A DNA stretch of 64,000 bases from Kitasatospora sp. MAA4 (GCF_029893355.1 NZ_JARZAI010000003.1:248001-312000); one strand, 5' to 3'; shown: positions 40,350 to 49,164, numbered from the stretch's first letter. Notes: generated by a model not told the origin, from the letters alone. Program-made: numbers and translations.

Positions 40350-42602
40350 TCAGTTCTTTATACCAGTGAGATATTTCGAGGCGCCGTCAGTAAAGCCGAG
40401 CCTGGCACCGTCGAACGCGGCGTCGGCCAGGTCGCCGGCATTGGTGGTGTCCATGCCCTGCGACAGGGCGATCGACATGACCGCGTTCTGGGCGGCGTTG
40501 CCAGCCCCGGTCTCAGCGGCGCTACCGGTCCGCAGGACCTGATCGGACGCCAGCCCGTTCGTGTCGACCTTGTAGCAGGAGGCCACGCTCTGGATGATGC
40601 CGCTGGCCTGCCCGTTGACCGCGCCGCCGCCGGGCAGATCGCCGACCTTGCCGCCGCCCGTCATGTCCCAGAGCTTCTGCGCCCAGCCCGCGTCGCGGTC
40701 GATGGCCTTGTTGTAGGCGGCGTCGCTCTGCTGGTGCTGCGTGTAGATCGCATCCGCCTTCCCGCCGGTGATGAGGGCCGCCACCGTACCGCCCGGGACG
40801 GCTGCGCTCTGCACCGCAGAGTTGAGGTACTTGTGGTCCGTGGAGTGGAGCATGATGTCGCTCACATGGGCGGTGGTGTACGCCTGTTGCGCCTGCGCGA
40901 CGGTGCCAAAGGCGTCGGGGTCGTGGCCGAGCGCGGCGAGGAACTTCGCGGTGGCCCCCGCATCCAGCTTCGACGGCTGCGGATTGTTGGGATCCACGGT
41001 CTCGTACAACGGCAGGTGGTCGCGCGGGTCGGCGAACGGCGCCTGCACCTCGCCCATGTAGGCGGCGGTCATGTGGCCGAGACTGGTGTTCATAGAGTGG
41101 AAGACGGCACCGTTCCCCGTGATCAAGTTGGGACCGTTGTTGGTGCCGAATATGCCCACCGCCTGCTGAAAGACTCTGTTCATGGCAGGAGTGTGCAGCG
41201 GGTACGGCACGCCCTCGGCGTTGTACGGCTGGCCGATGGTCGCCGCTTCGAGCGCGTGACCGAGCGCGGTTGCCTCCAGGTCGCAGGCTTTCCCGCCCTG
41301 GGTGGCGTCCGTGGTCGTGATGTCCTGAAGGACCGAGTTGTAGCCGGGATCCGTGAGCTTCGCGAGGTAGTTGTTGCTGTCGCTGGTGACTGCCTTGACC
41401 GTCCCGTCCTGGTTGTACAGCGTCGGGTGGTCGTCGAAGAACTTCGTCGCCGCGTCCGGGCTGTGCCCGAGGGCCTCCAGCATTCCCGACATCGGGTTGA
41501 GGCCGCCGTCCCCCGGACCGAGGAACAAGGTCTGCTGCAGGGGGTTGGCCTTGATGACCGCGTCCTCCCACATGCTGGGGTCCTGCTCACTGAGCTGGGT
41601 CATGTGCTCGGCGATCGGCTGCAGGAAGTGCGCGTCGTAGTTGCCAGTCCGCAGGATGTTGGACAGGATCTGGTAGCCGTACAGATTGCCGCCCTGCAAC
41701 TGGTCGGGCAGCAGCTGGTACTGCGAGGCACCCGCCTTGCGCAGACCGGCTTCCCAGGCGTCGGACAGGTGCGGCACGTTCTGGGTGTTGGTCGCGCTGG
41801 CCAGCGCTGTGCCGAGGTTGCTCTGGAGCTGGGTGAGGGCGTCCTTGCTGGGCGTGCCGTAGTAGCTGTACTCGCCCATCGCGCCGTACGACTTCAGGAA
41901 GCCTTCCGGGCCCAGCGTGTTGTAGAAGTCCGTGTTGAACTGCGGGTCGTTGGCGTGCGCCTTCAGGATCGCGTTCAGTTGGGCGACTTGGGCGTCGGTG
42001 GCCTTGCTGCCCAGGCTCAGCAGGTCGGCGGCCTGCTTGACCTCGCCGGCCTCCAGTCCGGCCACCGGCGAGCAGTTGAAGCTCTGGGTGCTGACGCCCG
42101 TATCCGCACCGACGGTGTACGCCAGGCCCTGATCGGCTGTGGTGGCGCGGTCCAGCGCTGCCTGGATCTGCTGGTGGATCCCGTCGGCCTTGCCCTGCCA
42201 GGTCGGACCGTACTGCGGGTCGTTCTTGTCCGCGTCGCTGGTGGCGGGCGGCCAGTGGACGGCACCTGACGAGTCGATCGTCAGGCCCTCCTGGGTGCCC
42301 GACTGGACCGCGGTCTGCAGGGCCTTCTGCGCCGCCGCGAACTCGGTGTGCGCGTCGCGCAGGGCCTTGGCGAGGCCGCTGGCCTCCTCGAAGGCCATGT
42401 CGATCTGGTTGCGGACGTCGGTCAGCGAACCGGCACAGGCCTCGGCTGCCGGGCCGGTCCAGCCGCAGCCCTGCAACGTGCCGATGACCGTGCTCTGCAG
42501 CTGGGTGGACAGGTCCCAGTTGCGGACCAGCGCCTCGAAGTCGGAGGCGGCGCCATCGAGACTGCTGAGGTCGGTGTTCTGGAGTTCGTCGAAGGTCACC
42601 AT
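40350..42602 (-). CDS. large WXG100/ESX-like protein, 750 residues
   Basis: A long helical protein whose first 100 residues form an ESX-type helical hairpin: helices either side of G-W-T-G-P-A-A, the WxG turn at about residues 47-50, with a Trp at about 29. The rest is Ala/Gln/Asn-rich with no catalytic motif I know. Proteins of this build (DUF6571-like) are thought to leave by type VII secretion or to accompany secreted toxins. It sits between a 152-residue partner upstream (six-base gap) and the membrane-anchored protein downstream, giving a three-gene leftward operon. No EccC-type ATPase is nearby. Confidence 0.78.
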   Translation of the reverse strand: MVTFDELQNTDLSSLDGAASDFEALVRNWDLSTQLQSTVIGTLQGCGWTGPAAEACAGSLTDVRNQIDMAFEEASGLAKALRDAHTEFAAAQKALQTAVQSGTQEGLTIDSSGAVHWPPATSDADKNDPQYGPTWQGKADGIHQQIQAALDRATTADQGLAYTVGADTGVSTQSFNCSPVAGLEAGEVKQAADLLSLGSKATDAQVAQLNAILKAHANDPQFNTDFYNTLGPEGFLKSYGAMGEYSYYGTPSKDALTQLQSNLGTALASATNTQNVPHLSDAWEAGLRKAGASQYQLLPDQLQGGNLYGYQILSNILRTGNYDAHFLQPIAEHMTQLSEQDPSMWEDAVIKANPLQQTLFLGPGDGGLNPMSGMLEALGHSPDAATKFFDDHPTLYNQDGTVKAVTSDSNNYLAKLTDPGYNSVLQDITTTDATQGGKACDLEATALGHALEAATIGQPYNAEGVPYPLHTPAMNRVFQQAVGIFGTNNGPNLITGNGAVFHSMNTSLGHMTAAYMGEVQAPFADPRDHLPLYETVDPNNPQPSKLDAGATAKFLAALGHDPDAFGTVAQAQQAYTTAHVSDIMLHSTDHKYLNSAVQSAAVPGGTVAALITGGKADAIYTQHQQSDAAYNKAIDRDAGWAQKLWDMTGGGKVGDLPGGGAVNGQASGIIQSVASCYKVDTNGLASDQVLRTGSAAETGAGNAAQNAVMSIALSQGMDTTNAGDLADAAFDGARLGFTDGASKYLTGIKN

Positions 42603-42608
42603 GTCCGG

Positions 42609-43067
42609 TCAGCCCCCCGCCTGGACGCCGAAGCGGCCTCGGTTGTTGCTCTCGGCGGTGTTGTAGTTCTGAGCGGTGGTGTGCAGGTTCTGCGCGACGG
42701 CGTCGAGGCGTGCTGCCAGTGCCTGAACCTGGGACTCCCAGGTCGCCCAGGCATTGTAGAGGGCCGTGCTGCTCTGCCAACCCTGCAGCGCCCCGACAGC
42801 GGGACCGACGTTCGTCCACGGCTTGTCGCACTCGGTGTGCAGGGTGGCCCGCAGCGTGGTCGCGTTCTGGCTGGCGGTCTCCAGGGTGGTGGTGCTCACC
42901 GTGACAGTTGTGCCGCTACCACCGTTGCCGCCACCGCTCGAACTGATCGTTACCGGGCCGGTGTCACCCGCGAGTTCGGGGAACTGCTTCTTCGCTTGCT
43001 CGGTAAGATTGCCTGAGCTGTCGAAGAGCCACGGATTGACTTTTCGCTCGAAGTCCAGGTCGACCAT
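42609..43067 (-). CDS. small WXG100/ESX-like partner protein
   Basis: A 152-residue protein. After an N-terminal part with a Gly/Ser-rich linker (about 45-55) come two helices separated by G-A-L-Q-G-W-Q-S-S, a W-x-S version of the WXG turn, and a helix ending N-R-G-R-F-G-V. The start ATG 43067 is preferred, with GGGGG seven bases before it; two earlier in-frame starts are worse spaced. It is the first gene of the three-gene unit and probably pairs with the 750-residue protein. Confidence 0.75.
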   Translation of the reverse strand: MVDLDFERKVNPWLFDSSGNLTEQAKKQFPELAGDTGPVTISSSGGGNGGSGTTVTVSTTTLETASQNATTLRATLHTECDKPWTNVGPAVGALQGWQSSTALYNAWATWESQVQALAARLDAVAQNLHTTAQNYNTAESNNRGRFGVQAGG

Positions 43068-43100
43068 TCCCATACCCCCACCATGACGCGCCGCGACCAT

Positions 43101-43150
43101 TACAGGATCAAGATCAAATTATAATAACTTTACACCAATACCGTTGCGTT
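43101..43150 (-). promoter_or_regulatory. A+T-rich promoter region of the ESX-like operon
   Basis: Reading leftward, a consensus TATAAT (43123-43118) lies in the most A+T-rich stretch of the island, about 50 bp upstream of the 43067 start. No good -35 is found at 17 bp (AACGGT at 16 bp). The island half of the window thus has a foreign-looking promoter. Confidence 0.5.
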
Positions 43151-43530
43151 TTACGCCCGTTCGCGGTTCGCGAGTCCGTGTTCGAAGAACGTAACGGCGC
43201 TGTGGACGGTGTAGTTCTGGCTGGTCGCGGGGTGTTGTCCGGCGTTCGGTCCGTACTTGCTGGCGGGGTTCTTGCGGGTGCGGGCCCTGACGCGGTGTCG
43301 GCACCGGGCCGGGTGCAGGGTGTCGAGGACGGCCCGGCCGATGGGTGCCGATGAGCTTGGCTGGTCCTGCCGGGGGCAGGATCCCGGTCGAGGTGACGAC
43401 CGTGTCGGTGGCAGTGGTCTGCAGGGCGGTGAAACTGATCCGGTCCATGTCCACCTCCGGGCCGGTGCAGACGGTGTCGGCGGCTGCATGGATCAGGGCC
43501 TGGTAGGTGGTCACAGGGTCATCGACCAGC
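43151..43530 (-). pseudogene. IS4-family transposase, C-terminal remnant
   Basis: Reading leftward, T-T-Y-Q-A-L-I-H-A-A-A-D and R-I-S-F-T-A-L-Q-T-T-A-T-D-T-V-V, then in another frame I-G-R-A-V-L-D-T-L and K-N-P-A-S-K-Y-G-P-N-A, are the C-terminal signature of Streptomyces IS4-type transposases. The required frame change near 43345 and the missing catalytic core show that it is dead. A GGTGCAGATCTTCTGAGGG copy just beyond it (about 43635-43653) is the same end sequence found in the two inverted repeats that follow. Confidence 0.7.
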
Positions 43531-43741
43531 CCGGCACCGCGTGGCCCTGCACCGCGGCCGTCGTCCGCCGGGCCCTGCGCCTGAACGACCCGCAGACCCC
43601 TTCGTGACGACCGACATAGCCGAACACGGCCGGGTGCAGATCTTCTGAGGGTGCAAGCAAGACCGGGGTGACCTGCATAGTCACGCACTCAACCGCACCG
43701 TGGGGCGCCTCACGCAGGTGGCGTCCGTGCTGGTCGGCGCG

Positions 43742-43864
43742 ACTCGTCACCGCAGCTCGAAGGTCCCGCATCGAAAATGACACGACGCGACCCCTCCTCG
43801 ATCAAGAACCAATGACAAACCTGCTGGTCACAGACCTATGCCCAACCCTCAGACGATCTGCACC
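43742..43864. repeat. left arm of a 122-bp inverted repeat
   Basis: The 123 bases here are the reverse complement of 44468-44589, with about five or six differences. The outer end contains CGTCACCGCAGCTCGAAGGT and the inner end CTCAGACGATCTGCACC. They resemble insertion-sequence ends and flank the RDD gene. Confidence 0.88.
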
Positions 43865-43909
43865 CCGCTGGTTTGCCTCACCTGCGATGCATCCGATTGG
43901 ATCACGCGT

Positions 43910-44443
43910 GTGAGCCAATACCCTCCACCACCAAGTCCGTACGCCTATGCCCCGGCGCAGCCGTCCCTCCAGTACAGCCCGCCGCCGATGAGCGGGCCGC
44001 CCGAGCAAGCGCTGGCAAGCCGTGGTGCCCGTCTTGGCGCTCGTCTCGTGGATGCGGTCATCGTCCTGGTGGCTCTGATTGTCGTGATGGGGGTCTCCGG
44101 GCTGCTTCAGTACGTGGGACCGCAGAACACCGTCTACCAGATCGTCATCGCAGTGCTCTGTGTGATCGGCATGGTCGCGGTCTTGCTCTCCGAGCCGGTG
44201 CTGACCTGGAAGTACGGTGCCACCCTTGGCAAGCGTCTGCTCGGGCTGCGCGTCGCCCGCCTCGATGACGGACAGAACCTTTCCGGTGGCCGGGCCTTCG
44301 GACGCTGGGCGGCCGGACTCGCGATGAGCGTCGTCCCGTTCCTGTCGCTACTCAACGTGCTGTGGTGCTGCTGGGATGCGCCCTACCGGCAATGCCTCCA
44401 CGACAAGTCGGCCAACAGCGTCGTCGTAAGGCGCACCCTGTAG
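43910..44443 (+). CDS. RDD-family membrane protein
   Basis: A 177-residue inner-membrane protein. A Pro/Tyr-rich cytoplasmic N-terminus (about 1-35) is followed by the RDD start (R-G-A-R-L-G-A-R-L-V-D-A-V) and membrane helices near 47-67, 78-96 and 135-155. The helices hold the usual A-T-L-G-K-R-L-L-G-L-R-V loop and C-terminal C-L-H-D-K-S-A-N-S-V-V-V. RDD proteins are proposed ion antiporters or membrane-protein partners. GTG 43910 has a poor ribosome site. The gene is framed by long inverted repeats, so it probably moved as a cassette. Confidence 0.82.
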   Translation: MSQYPPPPSPYAYAPAQPSLQYSPPPMSGPPEQALASRGARLGARLVDAVIVLVALIVVMGVSGLLQYVGPQNTVYQIVIAVLCVIGMVAVLLSEPVLTWKYGATLGKRLLGLRVARLDDGQNLSGGRAFGRWAAGLAMSVVPFLSLLNVLWCCWDAPYRQCLHDKSANSVVVRRTL

Positions 44444-44467
44444 CGGTCAGCGGCTGAAACCAAGAGC

Positions 44468-44589
44468 GGTGCAGATCTTCTGAGGGTTGGGCATAGGTCT
44501 GTGACCAGCAGGTTCGTCATTGGTTCTTGATCAAGAAGGGGTCGCGTCGTGTCACTTCGATGCGGGACCTTCGAGCTGCGGTGACGAGT
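44468..44589. repeat. right arm of a 122-bp inverted repeat
   Basis: Partner of 43742-43864. Together they enclose about 600 bp with one intact gene and no transposase. A third, short copy of the inner end lies beside the IS4 remnant at about 43635. Confidence 0.88.
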
Positions 44590-44714
44590 TCGGTGCCCCG
44601 CCTTGGTGGACTGGCCCCCGGTACATCGCATCCACAGGCCAGAGCCGGATCGTCGGCTCGTGAGCGGCACTCGGTTCGTGGCAGACAAACACGATTGGAT
44701 CAAGGAGACGGATG

Positions 44715-45914
44715 ATGGAGCTGTTGATCTCGGCCGGACGGGTACTCACGGGCCCTGGCGGAGAATGCGTGGACGATGGGGCCGTACTTGTCAGCGGAGG
44801 CTCCATCGCTGCGGTCGGGACACGCGACGAGGTCGAGCAAGTTGCCCCCGACGGCGTGCGGAGGGCGTCCTTCCCCGATGGCACCGTCCTCCCGGGCCTG
44901 ATCAACTGCCACGTCCATCTCGCCTTCGACGCCGGGCCGGACCCGATTACTTCGTTGCAGGAGGCAGACGACACGAGTCTGCTACTCGGCATGGCCGGCC
45001 GGGCGCAGCAGGCTCTGGCCGCGGGTGTGACCACGGTGCGGGACCTGGGTGACCGGGGTGGCCTCGCGGTGCGTCTGCGTGACGCGATCGCGGAGGGAGT
45101 TCTGCCTGGTCCGCGGATCCTGGCGGCGACGGCTCCCCTCACCCCGCCTGGTGGACACTGCTGGTTCCTCGGTGGCGAGGTGTCCGGCGAGGAGGCTATC
45201 CGGGACCGGGTGCGGCGCAACGCCGAGAGCGGCGCCGACGTGATCAAGGTGATGGCCACGGGAGGCAGCCTGACCAAGGGCGGGGCGGCAACCTGGCAGT
45301 CCCAGTTCAGCACCGAGGAGCTGCACGCGGTGGTGGCGGAGGCCCGCCGGGCCGGTCTGCCCGTCGCGGCCCACGCCCATGGCGCGGACGGTATCGCCGC
45401 GGCGGTCGCCGCCGGAGTGGACACCATCGAGCACTGCACCTGGATGGTCGACGGGGGCTTCGAGATGCGCGCCGACGTGGTCGCCGACATCGTCGCCAAG
45501 GAGATCCACGTGTGCCCGGCGGCCAGCCACAACTGGCGGCGCTTCGCCGAGTACTTCGGGACAGAGCGGGCCGAGCAACTGTTCGGCCAGATACGGTGGA
45601 TGGCCGAGCAAGGGGTCCGTCTGGTGGCCGGAACGGATGCCGGGGTGCCGGGCTCCGTGTTCGACGGCTTCGTGGGCGCTCTCGAGCTCTACGAACACCT
45701 GGGCCTCTCCCGAGACCGCGTCATCGACATGGCCACCGTCGACGCTGCCCGCGCACTCGGAATCGACACCGACACGGGACGGGTCGCCGCCGGCTACCGC
45801 GCCGACCTGCTCGTCGTCGACGGTGACCCGCTCCGCGACCTGAGTGCCCTGCACGCCACACGCCTCGTCATTGCAGGAGGACGTACCTACGGCAATGGAG
45901 CAGCCGACCGTTAG
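44715..45914 (+). CDS. metal-dependent amidohydrolase (imidazolonepropionase/prolidase-like)
   Basis: A 399-residue TIM-barrel hydrolase. The metal ligands are visible: H66 and H68 in N-C-H-V-H-L, the bridging lysine in D-V-I-K-V-M-A-T-G-G, histidines in V-A-A-H-A-H-G and I-E-H-C-T, and the last aspartate in A-G-T-D-A-G. The N-terminal and C-terminal beta-sandwich parts are complete. The start is ATG 44715, seven bases after AAGGAG; ATG 44712 is adjacent. Family members cleave cyclic amides, Xaa-Pro dipeptides or carbamates. It stands alone, so the substrate is open. Confidence 0.9.
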   Translation: MELLISAGRVLTGPGGECVDDGAVLVSGGSIAAVGTRDEVEQVAPDGVRRASFPDGTVLPGLINCHVHLAFDAGPDPITSLQEADDTSLLLGMAGRAQQALAAGVTTVRDLGDRGGLAVRLRDAIAEGVLPGPRILAATAPLTPPGGHCWFLGGEVSGEEAIRDRVRRNAESGADVIKVMATGGSLTKGGAATWQSQFSTEELHAVVAEARRAGLPVAAHAHGADGIAAAVAAGVDTIEHCTWMVDGGFEMRADVVADIVAKEIHVCPAASHNWRRFAEYFGTERAEQLFGQIRWMAEQGVRLVAGTDAGVPGSVFDGFVGALELYEHLGLSRDRVIDMATVDAARALGIDTDTGRVAAGYRADLLVVDGDPLRDLSALHATRLVIAGGRTYGNGAADR

Positions 45915-45923
45915 TGAGCGTGT

Positions 45924-45955
45924 CCGGGGCTTGGTCAGCGGAGACCGAGCCCCGG
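45924..45955. terminator. terminator hairpin between convergent genes
   Basis: CCGGGGCTTGGTC (45924-45936) pairs with GACCGAGCCCCGG (45943-45955) with one G-U pair and a six-base loop, ten bases after the amidohydrolase stop. Confidence 0.75.
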
Positions 45956-46026
45956 AGGCGTTCACCGCGAGCAGCAGCCCGTCCTCGATGTTGATGGGCC
46001 CTTCCGGGAGAGGAGGGACCTTGAGG

Positions 46027-49000
46027 TCAGCCGCGGGCGAGGCGGAAGCTCAGGTCGTCGTTTCGGACGAAGCACTGGCCGCGGCCGCGGTAGGCGGCGC
46101 GGGCCCGGATCTGGTGGTGGCGCCAGGAGCCGCCACGGCAGATTCGCACGGCTTCGGGGGCGTCGGAGCCGCGCGCGGCCGGGTCGTGTGGGTAGGGGGT
46201 GGCGGGGCTGGCGGTCCACTCGAAGACGTTGCCGGTCAGATCGTGGCAGCCGTGCGCGGAGACACCGGTGGGGAAGACGCCCACCGGGCTGGTGGTGCGT
46301 AGGTGGAGCTCGAAGGTGTTGGCCGCGTACGTGTCGAAGGTGTCGCCGTAGCTGAAGACTCGTCCGTCGGGGGCTGCGGCGGCCTCCCACTCGTTCTCGC
46401 TGGCCAGGCGGATCCTGCTGCCAGTGACGGCGGTGAGCCACGCACAGTACGCCTCCGCTTCGTAGACCGAGACACCGACGACGGGGTGGCTGGGGTCGGC
46501 GAGGCGGCTGTCGTGCCAGTACGCGGGCGCCCCGGGCGCGCCGGTGCCGTAGATCAGGCCGAGGGCATCGCGGATCTCCTGGTCGCTCATTGCGGCGAGT
46601 TTGACCATGCTGACCGCGTGGTGCAGGGTCGTGGTCCCGTCGCGCAGCATCCGGACGGGCAGGTGGGGACGGCGGCGCAGGCTGTCGCGCTTCTTGGCCC
46701 ACTCGCGGGAGATGAGGTCGAGTGTGCCGTGGCCGGCGCGCCAGTTGCGAGCGTGGGTGCTGTGCCACCAGCGGTCGTCCTGGTAGCCGCCGGCGTCGAT
46801 GAAGTACGAGTACTCGGCGTTGGTGACGGGCCATCGGGCGAGCTCGAAGCGGGCCAGTTTGACTTCGTGGATGGGTTGCTCCAGCGGGTACGGGCTGGTG
46901 TTCGCGCCGATGCGGTAGCGCCCGGCCGGGATGGTGGCGAACTGGGGGAGCAGTGCCTGGCCGTGGGCGCTGGTGAGGCGGGTGTAGCGGGGGTCGTCCA
47001 CGGTGGCGAGGACGCGGCCGAGCTGAAGGCGGGCGCGCAGGTCGACGCCGGGATCCGCGAGGTGGTCCGTCAGGCCCTGGGTGACCTGGCGGCGAGTGGA
47101 GGTGGTGAGACGGACGTCGGGGGCGGCCAGGCAGCGTCCGGCCAGCGCCGGGTTGGCGGCGAGCAGTTGGAGTACGTAGCCGTCCGGGTCCGGGGTGAGG
47201 GCGGCGGCCATGACTGCGGTCTCCTCCCAGCCGGTGGTGGCCAGGGGAGGTAGGGGCTCGCCCGGGGCAAGGTCGGCCAGGACCTGTTCCAGGGAGGGCT
47301 GGACCGCCGAGGCGCGGAGTTCGACCGTGATGCGCTGCGGGTCGGGGACGGCGGCCAGCTGGCGGGCGGCGAAGAACTCCTGCAGCAGCTGGTGGAAGAA
47401 GCGGATTGCTTCTTCGTCGTCGTCCAGGATGCCGGTGTCCGTGCCAGCGCGCAGGGAGGAGTCGGCCAGGCGGGCCAAGCCGTTGAGGAGTTGGACGGCG
47501 GTGTCGTAGTCGACGACCACCGCGCCCTTCTCCTCGCCGCGCTTGGCTTGCTGCATCTGGTAGGCCAGGCGCGTCAGCGCGGGGATGAAGTGGCCGCGGT
47601 CGGGCAGCCAGGTCGGGTCGGTGACCCCGTCGCGTAGGAGGCGGCGTTCGCGTTCGGTGAGCAGCTCGGGGTCGTGAAGGTGCTGGTTGCCGGAGAGGAT
47701 CTCACGGCGCAGGAGTTCGCGGACCATGCCGGCGAAGGCTTCGGTACGGCCGATCGGGACGGTGCCGACCGCCTGGACCCTGTTGATCAGCAGGCGGAGC
47801 ATGTAGGGGTTGCGGTAGAGGGACAAGGCGCGCGGGTCGCGGCTGAGTGCCTGCTGGACCAGGTCGGCCTGCTCGGGCAGGCGCAGCCGCAGGTACTCGA
47901 AGACCTGGTCGCGGGTCATCGGCTCCAGGCGGATGTGCGGGACGCCGACGTCCTTGCTACTCAGCATCGCGCCGTAGTCCAGCGTGCGGCAGGTGAACAG
48001 GGCCTGATTGCCGGGGATGTCGCGAACGTGCTCGTACAGGAAGGCCCGCCAGGCGTCCACGCGCCCACGAAGGTCGGACGGGTCGCTGTGGGCGAGTTCG
48101 TTCAGGCCGTCCAGGAGCAGCAGGACGCGGCCCTCGGTGAGAAGCTTGGGCAGGCCGGGCAGGGCGGGATGGCGGGTGCTCCAGCGGCGGGAGAGCCACT
48201 GCAGCGGGTCGGGTGGCGGCTCGGTGGCGCTGAGCCCGTATTCGGCCAGCGACACGCTGAACGGGATGACCGGGTTGGCCGGGTTCTCGATGCCGCTGCG
48301 GGCGACGTCCATCTCCAGTCGGCGCAGCAGGGTGCTCTTGCCCGAGCCGGGCGCACCGAGCAGCACGTGTGCGAACGCGCCGGAGGCACGCAGGACTTCG
48401 CGCAGGTCGTCGCTGGAGCGAGTCGAGGGGTAGGCGGTCCAGCGGTCGGCGGTGTCGGTGCCTTCGTCGACGACAAGGGTCAGGCGTACGAAGCGGCGGT
48501 CGAGCTGGTACTGGGGTGCACACCAGCGCGCGTAGCAGGCGAGCAGGTACTCGCGCAGCTGGCGCGGCTTGTGCGCGCGGATCTCGTGGAGCTGCTCCTC
48601 GCTGAGGACGACGGCGCGATCGGGGTCGCGGACGGCGTGTTCGAGCGCGGCCAGGGCGCCGGGCAGGGAGCGGCTGGGGGCGAAGGGACTGGTGACCAGG
48701 TGGATCACGGCCGAGTCGCGGTCCGGCCAGGTGAAGGGGGCGCGAAGTTCCCGCACGAGCTGGGCGATCCGCTCGTCCCAGGGCCGGGGCGGGGTGGCGT
48801 TCCATTCCAGGCGCTGGAAGGGCAGGAGCTGGTAGTGCGGGTCGCAGTCGTCCAGGCGAATCAGGTGGAGCGGCTTGCGGTGCTGGTAGAAGTAGAACCA
48901 CTCGTTGAAGACTTCGGCGGAGGCCATCGCCGCCTCGGTGAGCAGTACGACCAGGCGGTCCGCGTCTCGCAGGGCGTGGTCGATGGCCAGCGGCCAGCGG

Positions 49001-49128
49001 GCGGTGTGCCGGATCTGCTCGGTGTCCAGCCAGGTCTCGAACCCGGCCGCGGTCAGGGCGTCGCGCAGCCGCCCCGCGACCTCGGCGGAGTCGCGCTGGT
49101 AGGAGATGAAGATGCGCTCGCCAGACAT
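46027..49128 (-). CDS. TIR-NACHT-FGE-sulfatase-fold protein; candidate NLR-type antiphage receptor
   Basis: A 1033-residue STAND protein in three parts. Residues 1-130 are a TIR domain (I-F-I-S-Y-Q-R-D-S-A at 6-15, E-T-W-L-D at 31-35, and a Glu-Trp at 76-77 in the region of the NADase glutamate). Residues about 250-450 are a NACHT ATPase: Walker A G-A-P-G-S-G-K-S-T at 258-266, Walker B L-L-L-L-D-G-L-N-E-L at 336-345, sensor T-C-R at 379-381. A helical region with F-F-H-Q-L-L-Q-E-F-F-A-A-R follows (577-589). Residues about 730-1033 are a formylglycine-enzyme-like C-type lectin fold (I-P-A-G-R-Y, G-N-V-F-E-W, C-R-G-G-S-W). The FGE active-site cysteines are not in place, so this part probably binds rather than catalyses. 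Likely mode: ligand binding, oligomerisation, NAD+ destruction. Confidence 0.9.
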   Translation of the reverse strand: MSGERIFISYQRDSAEVAGRLRDALTAAGFETWLDTEQIRHTARWPLAIDHALRDADRLVVLLTEAAMASAEVFNEWFYFYQHRKPLHLIRLDDCDPHYQLLPFQRLEWNATPPRPWDERIAQLVRELRAPFTWPDRDSAVIHLVTSPFAPSRSLPGALAALEHAVRDPDRAVVLSEEQLHEIRAHKPRQLREYLLACYARWCAPQYQLDRRFVRLTLVVDEGTDTADRWTAYPSTRSSDDLREVLRASGAFAHVLLGAPGSGKSTLLRRLEMDVARSGIENPANPVIPFSVSLAEYGLSATEPPPDPLQWLSRRWSTRHPALPGLPKLLTEGRVLLLLDGLNELAHSDPSDLRGRVDAWRAFLYEHVRDIPGNQALFTCRTLDYGAMLSSKDVGVPHIRLEPMTRDQVFEYLRLRLPEQADLVQQALSRDPRALSLYRNPYMLRLLINRVQAVGTVPIGRTEAFAGMVRELLRREILSGNQHLHDPELLTERERRLLRDGVTDPTWLPDRGHFIPALTRLAYQMQQAKRGEEKGAVVVDYDTAVQLLNGLARLADSSLRAGTDTGILDDDEEAIRFFHQLLQEFFAARQLAAVPDPQRITVELRASAVQPSLEQVLADLAPGEPLPPLATTGWEETAVMAAALTPDPDGYVLQLLAANPALAGRCLAAPDVRLTTSTRRQVTQGLTDHLADPGVDLRARLQLGRVLATVDDPRYTRLTSAHGQALLPQFATIPAGRYRIGANTSPYPLEQPIHEVKLARFELARWPVTNAEYSYFIDAGGYQDDRWWHSTHARNWRAGHGTLDLISREWAKKRDSLRRRPHLPVRMLRDGTTTLHHAVSMVKLAAMSDQEIRDALGLIYGTGAPGAPAYWHDSRLADPSHPVVGVSVYEAEAYCAWLTAVTGSRIRLASENEWEAAAAPDGRVFSYGDTFDTYAANTFELHLRTTSPVGVFPTGVSAHGCHDLTGNVFEWTASPATPYPHDPAARGSDAPEAVRICRGGSWRHHQIRARAAYRGRGQCFVRNDDLSFRLARG

Positions 49129-49164
49129 GCCATGCCCCCGATGCCGCGTAAGTTCCCGGACAGT

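Noticed and set aside
43119..43688. 189-codon frame as an intact gene
   Set aside because: It contains only half of a transposase C-terminus; the rest continues in another frame, so I call a pseudogene instead.
43842..43909. Upstream extension of the RDD gene to an ATG at 43838
   Set aside because: The added residues are encoded by the inverted repeat arm and have no RDD-family counterpart; GTG 43910 fits the family N-terminus better.
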